From: Sphaerisporangium melleum
Lineage (GTDB): Bacteria > Actinomycetota > Actinomycetes > Streptosporangiales > Streptosporangiaceae
Assembly (NCBI RefSeq): GCF_014646695.1
Contig: NZ_BMNT01000014.1
Span: 1 to 64,000 of the forward strand
Direction of reading: 5' to 3'
DNA: 64,000 bases
Numbering within the stretch: position 1 is the first letter of the stretch; each line of letters opens with the position of its first letter. The translations under genes were made by a program, and so were the position numbers. Below, piece after piece: positions 1-9,146 of this stretch. The notes below the pieces were generated by a model that saw only the letters and a list, made by a program, of their open reading frames with translations, ran no database searches and was not told the DNA's origin.

Positions 1-64
1 AAGCTTTCCAGCGCCGATGGTACTGCACCGGGGACGGTGTGGGAGAGTAGGACACCGCCGGACA
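1..64 (+). rRNA. rrf: 5S ribosomal RNA, 3' end only
   Basis: The window opens inside a 5S rRNA gene. The sequence matches the conserved 3' half of actinobacterial 5S RNA: the segment with CGCCGATGGTACTGC, then GTGTGGGAGAGTAGG and the terminal ACACCGCCGGACA. The 5' half lies left of the window, so this is the end of an rrn operon transcribed rightwards. The exact 3' end is set by analogy with known 5S molecules and could shift by a base or two. Confidence 0.93.
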
Positions 65-93
65 AAATTTGATAGATAGATGGATATGTAGGT

Positions 94-118
94 AGGCCGC
101 CCGGGTTCCGGGCGGCCT
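94..118 (+). terminator. rrn operon intrinsic terminator
   Basis: An 11-bp perfect stem (AGGCCGCCCGG pairing with CCGGGCGGCCT) closes a GTT loop 30 bases after the 5S end and is followed by TTC. Position and strength fit the terminator of the rRNA operon. The A/T-rich spacer before it (65-93) contains a short GATA run of no evident meaning. Confidence 0.85.
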
Positions 119-598
119 TCCTGCGTTTCCGGGGGTTTCTCCCGGCGCCAGGATCGTGCTGCGCCCCGCGGCTTGTCCTTGTTCCTGGCGTGTCCTCTCT
201 CCCGGTGCGTCGTCGCTTCTAGCGTGTCCTCGACTCTCGGTCCTGGTGTTCCGGGGTTCCGGTGTGTCTTCCGCGCGGACCTCCACTTCCTGTGACCACC
301 GGATACTCGAGATGCCAGCCTCCTACCGCCGGTTGGTATTACCTGGCGCGCTGGTGCCGGGAGCGGGGTCTGTTCGAACGAATGGATGGTGAAGTGGTGG
401 GGGCTTGCTAGGCTGGACGATGCCGGGCCACCCCACCACGGGTGGCCTTCGTCGCGTAAAGGCGCCACGGGCGGGCAGCGACAGAGTGAACGGGCTTCGG
501 TGCCCGCGGCCGGGTAGCCCGCCCCCTCCGCACATGGTCGGCGCTACAGGTGAACGCCGATCACGGCGGACGCGGTGAGCGAGCAACGAAGGACAGAA
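119..598 (+). other. Long intergenic leader of the Arg/Asp/Gly-rich protein gene
   Basis: No convincing gene lies in these 480 bases; open frames here are short and compositionally random. A candidate -10 (TAGGCT, 409-414) has a weak -35 (TGGTGA, 387-392) sixteen bases upstream. Just after the implied transcription start is an 8-bp hairpin (GGCCACCC/GGGTGGCC, 426-447). If real, the downstream gene has a leader of about 175 nucleotides. The promoter assignment is tentative. Confidence 0.35.
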
Positions 599-3484
599 GT
601 GAACAGAGAAGACGGACGTGAGGACTCGGGTCGCCCCCAAGAGGGCGGATACCGCTCGGGCGGGAGATCCGGAGATTCCCGCGGCGACCGTTCCGAGGGG
701 GCCAGGGAAGGGCGGCAGGCCGGAGGCTTCCGGGCGGGAGCTCGTGGTGAGCGACGTCCAGGCGACGGGCCTCGCTACGGCGAGTCGCGTGAAGGCCGCT
801 CCGGCGGGTCCTACGGGTCTCGTGACCGCAATGACCGGGGAGGGCGTCCGTACCAGCGTAATGATCAGGGCGATCGACCGTACGGCCGTCCGGAACGTGG
901 CGCTTCAGGCGGCGGTCAGAGATTCGGTCGGGACGAGCGCGAAGACCGGGGCGACCGTCCGCGCCGCTCCTTCGACGACAGGAGTGGCCGCAGCGACAGG
1001 CCAGAGCGTTCGTTCGATCGCTCGGACCGTCCGGGACGCTCCTTCGACCGCAGTGACCGGCCCCAGCGGTCATTCGACCGGAACGATCGCCCTCAGCGCT
1101 CCTTCGACCGCGATGACGATCGTCGTGGCGCGGGCGGGGATCGCTCGTATGGGCGCGGTGACCGTTCTTCGGGCGGCCGCGTGAACCCTGGTCACGGTGG
1201 GGACCGGCGTGATGAGCGCGGCGCCGGGCCGTCCACGTGGCGTGATCGGGATGATCGTGGTGGTCGTCCGTCCGGTCCTGGACGCGGAGACCGTGACAGC
1301 CGGTCGTTCGGACGCGAGGACCGCGGAGGTTCCGGTTCCCGTGGCTTCACCCGAGAAGGTGGCTTCACCCGAGAGGACCGAGGCGACCGGGGCGGTGCAG
1401 GTGGGCGTCCGTACGACCGGAGCGATCGTGGCGACCGGCGTGGCGGCCCGTCCTACCGTGACGATCGAGGGGCCCGCTCCTTCGACCGCGGTGAGCGCGG
1501 TGGCCGGACGGGCGACCGTGACGGGCGCGGCCGGCCTGATGAGCGTGGTGGCCGGAGCTTCGAGCGTGACGAGCGTGGTGGCCGGGGCTTCTCCCGCGAT
1601 GACCGGGACAACCGTGGCGCTCAGGGACGCGACCGGGACGATTCTCGTGGCCGTTCGTTCGAGCGCGGCGACCGAGGCGGCCACGCCGGCTCCCAGGGCG
1701 ACCGCCGTGGGCCCGCGCGTCCCTACGGTGGCGAAGGGCGCCAGGGCCGGGACGAACGCGGTGGCTTCACGAGTCCGCGTGCTTCCTTCCGCGATGATCG
1801 CGGTGACCGGTCGTACGGTGGTGGGAACCGCCGGTCCGATGCCGGAGGCCGCCCCACCGGTCGCGATGGCCGGAGTGAGAGCGGAGAGCGTCCGTTCCGG
1901 CGGGAGGACCGCGCCGGCTCGGGACCGCGTCCGTTCAGCCGTGAAGGGCGGGACGACAGGGCACCTCGCCAGGGGCGTTTCCAAGACGACCGAGACGGGA
2001 GCAGGGGCTTCCGCGACCGCGATCGTGACCGCGGCTGGGACAAGGACAAGGCAGAGCGCGGATTCCGGGACGAACGGTCGGGGCCGGCGCGGGACACGGC
2101 CGGCGGTTCCCGTGGACGCTACGGCCGGGATGGTGGAGGACGCCCCTTCGCCGCGAACACCGAGCATGGTGCCCGAGACGACCGTGCCCGCCGTGAGGAG
2201 CGCGAGCCGGTGCCCGAGCTGGCCGCGGACATCACGCCGGAGGAACTGGACAAGGAAGTCCGGGACGAGCTCCGCTCCCTGCCGAACGACCTCGCGAACA
2301 TGATCGCCAGCCACCTGGTCGCGGCGGAGCGCGCACTCGGGGACGACGACGCGGCGCTCGCGTACGAGCACGCGAAGGTCGCCCGGCGGTTCGCGGCACG
2401 CATCGGCGTCGTCCGCGAGGCGGTGGGCCTGGCCGCCTACCGCGCCGGACACTACGCCGAGGCGCTCAGCGACTTGCGGGCAGCGCGCAGGATGACCGGA
2501 TCGGAGGAGTTCCTGCCGATCATGGCGGACTGCGAGCGCGGGCTGCGCCGGCCCGAGCGTGCTCTCGACCTGGTCCGTTCGCCCGAGGCCGGTCGCCTGG
2601 GCCGCGCTGGTCAGATCGAGCTGGCCATCGTCGAGTCCGGTGCCCGCCGGGATCTCGGCCAGTTCGACGCGGCGGTCATCACGCTGCAGCGGCTGCCCGA
2701 GTTGCGCGGTGAGGAGCCGCACCCCTGGTCGGCCCGCCTGGCCTTCGCCTACGCCGACGCTCTCGCCGAGGCCGGGCACGAGAGCGCGGCCACCGACTGG
2801 TTCGAGCGCGCGATGATGTTCGACGAGGACGGTGAGACGGACGCCGCCGAGCGGTACGCCCAGCTGACCGGGGCCGTGATCGAGGACATCGAAGAGGACG
2901 ACGAGGAGGATGGCGCGGACGCCGAGTTCCTTGTGGACGCAGGCGGCGTGTTCGACCTTGACGACCAGGAGGACGAGGACCTGGACGACGAGCCTTCCGC
3001 CGGTCTCGCCGCGGAGTCTGATGCCGATCCGGTTCGTGATCTCCACGCGGACACCGGCGACGGCACTGACGTCGACGTCCGCGACGGGGGCGATGCCGGT
3101 CTTCCCGGCACCGGGACCGGTGAGCGGGATGACGCGTCGGAGGAGCGTGCCTCGGGTGCGCCTGAGGACTCCCCGGCGGCCGCCGACGCCCACCGGGCCG
3201 CTCCGCTCGCCGGACCGGCCACGGGCGGAGAGCGGGTGGTCCCACAGGACGAAGGCGCCGACTCCGCGGCGGAGAGCGCCGAGATCGGCACCGGGGACGG
3301 CGACGTCCAGGAACGTCAGGCCCCGTCGGCCACCGCGGCACCGCGGGTGGAGATCGGGATGGCGCCGCCGTTCATCGAGCCCGACTTCGGGGTTTCGGCC
3401 GGTGCACTTCCTGGGGATGTTCTGGACGATGACGACGAGGCAGATGACGCCCGGCGCCGCGCGTCCGACAGGCGTGACGACTGA
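599..3484 (+). CDS. Large Arg/Asp/Gly-rich disordered protein with TPR-like domain and acidic tail
   Basis: About 961 residues. Residues 1 to roughly 530 are almost entirely R, D, G, S and E in degenerate repeats of the type RSFDRSDRP and DRGGR, so that half is predicted to be disordered. Residues about 540-770 are alpha-helical and TPR-like (A-Y-A/A-R repeats such as AYRAGHYAEALSDLRAARRM). The last 180 residues are Asp/Glu-rich. Start chosen: GTG at 599, five bases after AAGGA; GTG at 575 in frame is the alternative. RGG-like tracts in other proteins bind RNA, so a nucleic-acid scaffold role is possible but unproven. The high-GC repeats also keep other frames open, but only this frame has a recognisable folded domain. 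It is a single gene, convergent with the following hydrolase. Confidence 0.85.
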   Translation: MNREDGREDSGRPQEGGYRSGGRSGDSRGDRSEGAREGRQAGGFRAGARGERRPGDGPRYGESREGRSGGSYGSRDRNDRGGRPYQRNDQGDRPYGRPERGASGGGQRFGRDEREDRGDRPRRSFDDRSGRSDRPERSFDRSDRPGRSFDRSDRPQRSFDRNDRPQRSFDRDDDRRGAGGDRSYGRGDRSSGGRVNPGHGGDRRDERGAGPSTWRDRDDRGGRPSGPGRGDRDSRSFGREDRGGSGSRGFTREGGFTREDRGDRGGAGGRPYDRSDRGDRRGGPSYRDDRGARSFDRGERGGRTGDRDGRGRPDERGGRSFERDERGGRGFSRDDRDNRGAQGRDRDDSRGRSFERGDRGGHAGSQGDRRGPARPYGGEGRQGRDERGGFTSPRASFRDDRGDRSYGGGNRRSDAGGRPTGRDGRSESGERPFRREDRAGSGPRPFSREGRDDRAPRQGRFQDDRDGSRGFRDRDRDRGWDKDKAERGFRDERSGPARDTAGGSRGRYGRDGGGRPFAANTEHGARDDRARREEREPVPELAADITPEELDKEVRDELRSLPNDLANMIASHLVAAERALGDDDAALAYEHAKVARRFAARIGVVREAVGLAAYRAGHYAEALSDLRAARRMTGSEEFLPIMADCERGLRRPERALDLVRSPEAGRLGRAGQIELAIVESGARRDLGQFDAAVITLQRLPELRGEEPHPWSARLAFAYADALAEAGHESAATDWFERAMMFDEDGETDAAERYAQLTGAVIEDIEEDDEEDGADAEFLVDAGGVFDLDDQEDEDLDDEPSAGLAAESDADPVRDLHADTGDGTDVDVRDGGDAGLPGTGTGERDDASEERASGAPEDSPAAADAHRAAPLAGPATGGERVVPQDEGADSAAESAEIGTGDGDVQERQAPSATAAPRVEIGMAPPFIEPDFGVSAGALPGDVLDDDDEADDARRRASDRRDD

Positions 3485-3743
3485 GGCGCACCCGTGCTGA
3501 CGAGGGGTGGTGGGCGCCGGCAAACCTCGAGGTGTGCGGCGCCCGCCACTCATCGTTCCCACGCCGGGCCGGGCTAAGCGTGCCCGCCCGGCTTGGAAAT
3601 CATGGCTTCTCCTACAGCCCCCGGCCGTCGTCGGGGGACGGCCGCTCGTCCCTCTGGCGGGTGAGAGCGCTCGTGTGCCGGTCAGCCGGTGAGACAGACG
3701 ATGCGTCTGGTTCGATGGGCCACTTCACATCCGCCACGTTCCG

Positions 3744-4688
3744 TCACCTCTCGCCCGAGGTGCGCTCCAGCCAGTGCACGATGCCCGCGACGTTCGAAGG
3801 CGCTCCGCTGAGCAGCTCGAAGTGCGCGGCCTCCTCGGTGTCCGCGCCATCTTCGGAGGCGAGGACGGCGTACCGCTCGCGCGTCTTCTCGCGCACCATG
3901 GCCACCGCGTGGTCGAGGTCCATGCCTTCGGCATGAGCTCGGCGGGTGAGATCCACCCATACGCGCAGTTCCTCTGCCGAGCGTGCCAAGGTCTCGGTCA
4001 CCTCGGGGACCGGACCATAGTGGCTGAACAGCAGTCGCTGCGGGCCGAGGCTCTCGAACAGCGCGAGTGAGTTCAGGGCGACCTGGAGATCGAAGTCCGG
4101 CGGAGGCGTCGCGGGACGCAGGTCGCCCGTCTTCGGGAGGTACACCCCCGCCGCATCCCCGACGTACAGGTCGCCGGTGGCCGAGTCCAGGAGGCCGACA
4201 TGGTGCCTGGCGTGCCCGGGAGAGTAGTGGCTGGACAGGGTCCGGCCGCCGCCGAGGTCGATCGAGTCGCTGTCGTCCAGGGCTCGGATGCGAGAGGCTT
4301 CGGTGGGGGAGAGGGTGCCGAAGAGGACGTCGAGCTTGTCCCCCCACACCATTTGGGCGCTGGACATCAGGCGGCTCGGGTCGGCGAGGTGCCGCGCGCC
4401 CTTCTGGTGGACCACTATCTGGGCGGCAGGGTAGAAACCGGCGATGTCGCCGACTCCTCCGGCATGGTCCAGATGGATGTGCGTGACCACGACGGTGGCG
4501 AGATCGTCTGGTCCCACTCCCAGAGAGGTCAGTGCGTCGCGGACCACGGGGGCGGAGGTGGAGGTGCCCGTCTCCACCAGGCACGGACGGTCGCCGAGGA
4601 TCAGATATCCCGCGGTGATCCCGGCATACCCGGCCATGCGCGTGTCGATTTCGTAGACGTCTCCGCCCAGTGGCGTGATGTTGTCCAC
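3744..4688 (-). CDS. MBL-fold metallo-hydrolase
   Basis: A 314-residue metallo-beta-lactamase superfamily protein. The metal-binding signature HIHLDHAGG lies near residue 75, and later conserved positions include SPGHARHHVG and a distal Asp (DAAGVYLP). These place it with cytosolic two-metal hydrolases of the glyoxalase II-like branch; the substrate cannot be read from sequence. It starts at GTG with an AAGGAG Shine-Dalgarno six bases upstream and has no signal peptide. It is divergent from the SSB-like gene, with 134 bases between them, and convergent with the large repeat protein. The fold is certain, the specific reaction unknown. Confidence 0.88.
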   Translation of the reverse strand: MDNITPLGGDVYEIDTRMAGYAGITAGYLILGDRPCLVETGTSTSAPVVRDALTSLGVGPDDLATVVVTHIHLDHAGGVGDIAGFYPAAQIVVHQKGARHLADPSRLMSSAQMVWGDKLDVLFGTLSPTEASRIRALDDSDSIDLGGGRTLSSHYSPGHARHHVGLLDSATGDLYVGDAAGVYLPKTGDLRPATPPPDFDLQVALNSLALFESLGPQRLLFSHYGPVPEVTETLARSAEELRVWVDLTRRAHAEGMDLDHAVAMVREKTRERYAVLASEDGADTEEAAHFELLSGAPSNVAGIVHWLERTSGER

Positions 4689-4822
4689 AGGCGACTCCTT
4701 CGCTCCGCGGGCGCGGGCCGTGCTCGCGCCGCTCCTCTGTTCGTATCACCTGGGCGATCTCCCGCGCGAACCGTCCGATCCGTGTCATCGGCTGGGGGCG
4801 TCACCGGCGCGCTGTCCACAGA

Positions 4823-5395
4823 GTGGCGTTCGGATCTCCGGCGCGGGATTCCGATGCCGAAGATGGGCGGTGCCGGGATGTTCAGCAGGAAGGGGCTGCC
4901 ACGCACAGCAACGAGGTCAGGCTGGTCGGGCGGTTGTCCAAGCCGCCACGGCACAAGGAACTGCCGAGCGGCGACGTGATGACGATGTGGGGCCTCGCGG
5001 TGCGCCGGCCCGCGGAGCATCCGAGCGGGAAGAAGGCCGATGGCATCGCCTGTGTCACCTTCGACCCCGCGCTCGGCGGCCGGGTGGCCGGGTGGCGGAT
5101 CGACGACGTGGTCGCGGTCGAGGGAGCCCTGCATCAGCGATATCGGCCCGGCGCCGGTGGCGGAGTCAGCACCTACGAGGTCGAGGTGCACCACGCTCAC
5201 CGGCTCCAGGAGCACCTGGCGAAGCCGCCCGGGGTCTCCGCCGCGCAGGGAGCCGAGCCGGACGCGCGATCTGGGCCCGATGAGGCCCGGCCGGTGCCGG
5301 GAGCGCGGGTGGCGGAACCTTCGCTCCACGGACGTCCGGCCGGTGATCCGCCACCGGGTCGCGCGTCCAGCACCCCTGGTCCGGCTCCCGGCTGA
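4823..5395 (+). CDS. SSB-like OB-fold protein (single-stranded DNA-binding paralogue)
   Basis: The central 100 residues (from NEVRLVGRLSKPPRHKELPS to YEVEVHHAHRL) carry the actinobacterial SSB-paralogue pattern: N-EV-LVGRLS, ELPSGD, a strand ending in ACVTFDPAL, then a GD/DD-VVAVEGALHQRY strand. This is the short SSB-like family found beside the essential Ssb in many actinomycetes, with no role in replication proved. The last 75 residues are Pro/Gly/Arg-rich and lack the acidic DDDIPF-type partner-binding tip of true SSB. The start is uncertain: GTG 4823 is the only good in-frame candidate before the domain, and no strong Shine-Dalgarno is seen. The extra N-terminal 30 residues may be spurious. 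Confidence 0.7.
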   Translation: MAFGSPARDSDAEDGRCRDVQQEGAATHSNEVRLVGRLSKPPRHKELPSGDVMTMWGLAVRRPAEHPSGKKADGIACVTFDPALGGRVAGWRIDDVVAVEGALHQRYRPGAGGGVSTYEVEVHHAHRLQEHLAKPPGVSAAQGAEPDARSGPDEARPVPGARVAEPSLHGRPAGDPPPGRASSTPGPAPG

Positions 5396-5520
5396 TGCCC
5401 ATGAGGCCTGATGAGGCCTGACGGGGACGGTGAGTCATCCGGAGAGGATGCCCAGGAATGAAGCCCTCTCCGGTGGGGCCGGAGTCCGGATACCGGGGAG
5501 TCCGTCTGCGCCGATGGGCC

Positions 5521-7563
5521 CTAGTGGCGGGGACGGCGGAGGACGCGGACCTGCCGGGGCCCCAGGATCGCGTCCGCAGCCAGGGAGGGCCCCTGCAGGG
5601 GGACGCCTTCCACTGCGGAGAGGTCGACGTGCCGGTCCGTCCGGTTGATCAGGAACCAGTAGTCATCGGTCTCATCCGTTCGGACGGCCACCTCCACCAG
5701 GCCGCGGGCCTCGGGAGGCAGGTCGGAGGCCACTTCGCCGATGTCCAGCAGACGCGGAAGGACGACGGACAGTCCGTCGGGGCCGAGCCGGGTCGAGACG
5801 TAGGACGCCGAGCCGGCCTTCGTACGCCGCACCGTGATGGCGGGGCGGCCGGCCTGGTCGCCCGTCTTGTAGGAGGCCAGAACCTCGGTCGCGGTGTCGG
5901 TGAGCTCGATCCGGTCGGTCCAGAGCGTACCGGCGACGCCGAGGTCGAGATCGACGGCGTCGCCGGCCGGCAGCGGGCCGAACTCCTGGATGCGGATGCC
6001 CAGCACATCGCGCAGGGCCCCGGGGTAGCCGCCGAGCCATACATGGTCGTCCTCGTCGACGATTCCGGAGAAGTAGGTGGTGACGAGATGTCCGCCGGAG
6101 GCGACATAGTTCTCGAGGCGCCGGCCGAGCGCGCCGGGCACGACGTGCAAGATCGGCGCGACCAGCATCTGGTAACCGGTGAAGTCGTCGGCCGGGCTCA
6201 CGATGTCGACGCGGACGCCCGCGGCGAGGAAGGCGGAGTACCAGTCGAGGGCCTCTTGCCGATATCGCAGCAGAGAGGTGGGGTGGGAGTCGAGTTCGCT
6301 CGCCCACCACGACTCCCAGTCGAAGACGATCGCGGCGGCGGCGCGGCTGCGCCGGGTGCCTGCCACCGGCGCGAGCGCTGCCAGCGTGGCGCCCAGTTCC
6401 GTGACCGCGCGGAACACCTCGCTGTCCTCGCCGGCGTGCGGCAGCATCGCCGAGTGGTACTTCTCGGCTCCGCCCGCGGACTGCCGCCATTGGAAGAAGC
6501 ACACCGCGTCCGCGCCGTAGGCGACGTGGGTGAGAGAGTCCCGGGCCATGCCACCGGGCTTCTTGGCCAGGTTGACCGGCTGCCAGTTGACCGCGCTGGT
6601 GGAGTGCTCCATCAGATACCACGGCCGGGCGCCGGCGAGCGAGCCGGTGAGGTTCGCCGAGAAGGACAGCTCGTCCTGCGCCTGCGGACCGGTCAGCAGG
6701 TAGTGGTCGTTGGACACGAAGTCGACCTCGCCGGCCCAGTCGGCGTAGTTCATGCCCTTGGTCCCGCCCATGACCATGAAGTTGGTGGTGACGGGGACGT
6801 CGGGTGTCACCTCGCGCAGCACGTCTCGCTCCGCGCGCAGATGGTCTTTCAGCGCATCGGAGGAGAACCGCTTGAAGTCCAGTTGCTGGGTCGGGTTGGG
6901 GTAGGAGGCCGCCAGGCGCGGGGGCAGGATCTGCGCCCAGTCGCTGTAGTGCTGGGACCAGAACGCCGTCGCCCAGGCGCGGTTCAGCTCCTCCAGGGTG
7001 CCGTACCGCGAGCGCAACCACGCGCGGAAGGCGGTCGCGGCGTCGTCGGAGAAGTCGTAGACGTTGTGGCAGCCGAGCTCGTTGGAGACGTGCCAGGCGG
7101 CGAGGGCGGGATGGCGGCCGTAGCGTTCGGCCAGGGCCCGGGTCAGCCGCAGCGCGTGCTCGCGGAAGACCGGCGAGGTCGGCCGCCAGTGCTGGCGCGC
7201 GCCGGGCCACACCGTGTGGCCGTTCTGGTCGACGGGAAGGATCTCCGGGTGCTTCGTGGTCAGCCACGGCGGCGGCGAGGCGGTCGCCGTGGCCAGATCC
7301 ACGGCGATGCCGTGGGCATGCAGCAGGTCCATCGCGTCGTCGAGCCAGCCGAAGTCCCAGACGTCCTGCGCCGGCTGGATCCGCGCCCACGAGAAGATGG
7401 CCAGGGAGACGATGTTCACCCCGGCCGCTCGCATGGCGCGCATGTCCTCGTCCCAGACCTCGCGAGGCCACTGCTCGGGGTTGTAGTCGGCGCCGAACGC
7501 CAGCCGCGCTCGTGCCTGGCTCGATGGCCAGCGCAGCCATCGATGACCGTGGTCAGCTTCCAC
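5521..7563 (-). CDS. Beta-galactosidase, glycoside hydrolase family 42
   Basis: A 680-residue GH42 enzyme hydrolysing terminal beta-galactosides. The N-terminal TIM barrel opens with FGADYNPEQWP. The acid/base glutamate sits in SNELG (about E162) and the nucleophile in YLMEHSTS (about E319). The trimerisation domain (around SWWASELDSHPTS) and a C-terminal beta domain follow. The zinc-ligand Cys cluster of some thermophile homologues is not evident. Start chosen: GTG at 7563, five bases after GGAG; reading upstream to 7617 adds 18 unlikely residues. There is no signal peptide, so it is cytoplasmic. It is the last gene of the ABC operon, so it probably digests imported galacto-oligosaccharides. 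Confidence 0.93.
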   Translation of the reverse strand: MEADHGHRWLRWPSSQARARLAFGADYNPEQWPREVWDEDMRAMRAAGVNIVSLAIFSWARIQPAQDVWDFGWLDDAMDLLHAHGIAVDLATATASPPPWLTTKHPEILPVDQNGHTVWPGARQHWRPTSPVFREHALRLTRALAERYGRHPALAAWHVSNELGCHNVYDFSDDAATAFRAWLRSRYGTLEELNRAWATAFWSQHYSDWAQILPPRLAASYPNPTQQLDFKRFSSDALKDHLRAERDVLREVTPDVPVTTNFMVMGGTKGMNYADWAGEVDFVSNDHYLLTGPQAQDELSFSANLTGSLAGARPWYLMEHSTSAVNWQPVNLAKKPGGMARDSLTHVAYGADAVCFFQWRQSAGGAEKYHSAMLPHAGEDSEVFRAVTELGATLAALAPVAGTRRSRAAAAIVFDWESWWASELDSHPTSLLRYRQEALDWYSAFLAAGVRVDIVSPADDFTGYQMLVAPILHVVPGALGRRLENYVASGGHLVTTYFSGIVDEDDHVWLGGYPGALRDVLGIRIQEFGPLPAGDAVDLDLGVAGTLWTDRIELTDTATEVLASYKTGDQAGRPAITVRRTKAGSASYVSTRLGPDGLSVVLPRLLDIGEVASDLPPEARGLVEVAVRTDETDDYWFLINRTDRHVDLSAVEGVPLQGPSLAADAILGPRQVRVLRRPRH

Positions 7564-7665
7564 AACGACTCCTGCTCTCAAGATCCAACCTGGTGGTGTC
7601 CGCCGGGACGTCCACATGCACTACCGATCGGCCGCGCGGCCCGAGCCGTCTGGCGGCTGGAGGCG

Positions 7666-7684
7666 GCCGCTCGGCACGAGCGGC
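7666..7684 (-). repeat. Intercistronic hairpin between binding protein and GH42 genes
   Basis: GCCGCTCG pairs with CGAGCGGC across a 3-base loop in the 186-base gap after the substrate-binding protein gene. Hairpins here often stabilise the upstream mRNA segment so that the binding protein is made in excess over downstream enzymes. That role is inference; no T-tract follows, so it is not an obvious terminator. Confidence 0.4.
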
Positions 7685-7749
7685 GAGCCGCCGCCCATCG
7701 CGATGTCACGAAGGGGGGACGGGCGCGGGGCGGCACGGGACGCGGGAGG

Positions 7750-9093
7750 TCACTTGATCGTGAAGCCCTGCTCCTGGCCGTACTTGACGGAGGCGTCCTG
7801 CCACGCCTTCAGGCCGTCCTGCAGCGTGGTGGCGGAGGTGTAGGCCTTGCCGACGGTGTCGTTGAAGACGCTGTTGGCGTAGACCTGGAAGGGCAGGTAG
7901 GACCAGCCGGTGACGACCTGGGCGGCCGACTGGGCGAGCACCTCGTTGACCTTCTGGCCGCCGAAGTAGGGGAACTCCTTGTTCTGGAACGCCGTGTCCT
8001 GCAGCTGGGCGGTGGTGGCGGGGAACGCGCCGCCGTCGACGCGCGTCTTGACGCCCTCGTCGACGTTGGCGTACTTCACGAACGCGTAGGCGAGCGCCTT
8101 GTTGGCGCCGGCCTCCGGGATCGCCAGGGAGCTGCCGCCGTTCTCGGCGGTGGCCTTGCCGCCGGCCTCCCACTGCGGCATCGGGGCGACCCGCCACTTT
8201 CCGGAGCCGGTCTTGACTCCGGATTCGAGGTTGGCGGGCATCCACGCGCCGATGACCAGGGTGGCGATGCTGCCGTCGCCCAGGCCCTTGTACCAGGCGT
8301 CGCTCCAGCTCGTGACGGGCGCCAGCAGCTTGCCGTCGATGAGCTTCTGCCAGGTCGCGGTGAACTTCCGCGTGCCGTCGTCACCGAAGTTCACGCCGAC
8401 GTCGGTGCCGGCGACGGTGTAGGGCTTGCCACCGGCCTGCCAGATCATGCTGGTGGTGAAGCCGGCGTCGCCGGTGTCGTTGGCGATGTAGGCCTTCGGG
8501 TCCGCCTTGTGGAGCTTCTCCGCCGCGGCCACGTACTCATCCCAGGTGGCCGGCACCGTCAGGCCGTACTTGTCGAAGACGTCCTTGTTGTAGAACAGGG
8601 CCATCGGGCCGGAGTCCATGGGCAGCCCGTAGACGCTCTCGCCGACGTGGACGGCGTTCCACGGGCCGGGGGTGAAGGTGCCGTTCAGCTTGCCGGCGCC
8701 GAAGGCGTTCAGGTCGGCGACCGACTTGGCGAGGGCGAACTGCGGCAGGGCGTAGTACTCCACCTGAGCCACGTCCGGGACACCGGAACCGGCCTTGATC
8801 GCGTTCTGCAGCGCGGTGTACTGGTCGTTGCCGGTGCCGGCGTTGACGAGGTTGACCTTGACCTTGGGGTACTTGGCCTGGAAACCGGCGACGACGTCCT
8901 TGAGAGTCGGCTCCCAGGCCCAGACGGTGAGGGTGCCGCCGGTGTCCAGGGCCTTTTGCAGGTCGGCGTCGGAGACGGTGGAGGAGGCGGCGGTGCCGGA
9001 GCCCGCGTCGCCGGAGGATCCGCAAGCGGCGGCCGTGAGCGACAGGGTCAGGGCCGCGCCGAGCAGCAGGGCGCGACGGCGGGTCATCGTCAT
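7750..9093 (-). CDS. Sugar ABC transporter substrate-binding lipoprotein
   Basis: A 447-residue extracellular solute-binding protein of the family 1 (MalE-like) class. The N-terminus is a lipoprotein signal: MTMTRRRALLL, hydrophobic stretch, then lipobox TAAACG with the acylated Cys near residue 25. The mature part has typical motifs: a start like GGTLTVWAWEPTLKDVV, YYALPQFA, YGLPMDSGPMALFYNKDVFD, and a C-terminus rich in W and Y. Start at ATG 9093 follows AGAAAGG; the upstream open frame running through both permeases is not part of it. It delivers an oligosaccharide, probably galactose-containing given the GH42 neighbour, to the two permeases encoded just upstream. Confidence 0.93.
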   Translation of the reverse strand: MTMTRRRALLLGAALTLSLTAAACGSSGDAGSGTAASSTVSDADLQKALDTGGTLTVWAWEPTLKDVVAGFQAKYPKVKVNLVNAGTGNDQYTALQNAIKAGSGVPDVAQVEYYALPQFALAKSVADLNAFGAGKLNGTFTPGPWNAVHVGESVYGLPMDSGPMALFYNKDVFDKYGLTVPATWDEYVAAAEKLHKADPKAYIANDTGDAGFTTSMIWQAGGKPYTVAGTDVGVNFGDDGTRKFTATWQKLIDGKLLAPVTSWSDAWYKGLGDGSIATLVIGAWMPANLESGVKTGSGKWRVAPMPQWEAGGKATAENGGSSLAIPEAGANKALAYAFVKYANVDEGVKTRVDGGAFPATTAQLQDTAFQNKEFPYFGGQKVNEVLAQSAAQVVTGWSYLPFQVYANSVFNDTVGKAYTSATTLQDGLKAWQDASVKYGQEQGFTIK

Positions 9094-9146
9094 GGATGTT
9101 GCCTTTCTGGGATTCCTGGGGAGGGACGGCCGGGCCGGAGCGCCGG

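Noticed and set aside
71-84. GATA-type short tandem repeat after 5S
   Set aside because: Only about three units in an A/T-rich spacer; no evidence of function.
1070-3562. Long open frame (830 codons) opposite the Arg/Asp/Gly-rich gene, and a 368-codon frame on the same strand
   Set aside because: They exist because the repeats are very GC-rich; neither has a domain or start signal, while the accepted frame has a TPR-like domain.
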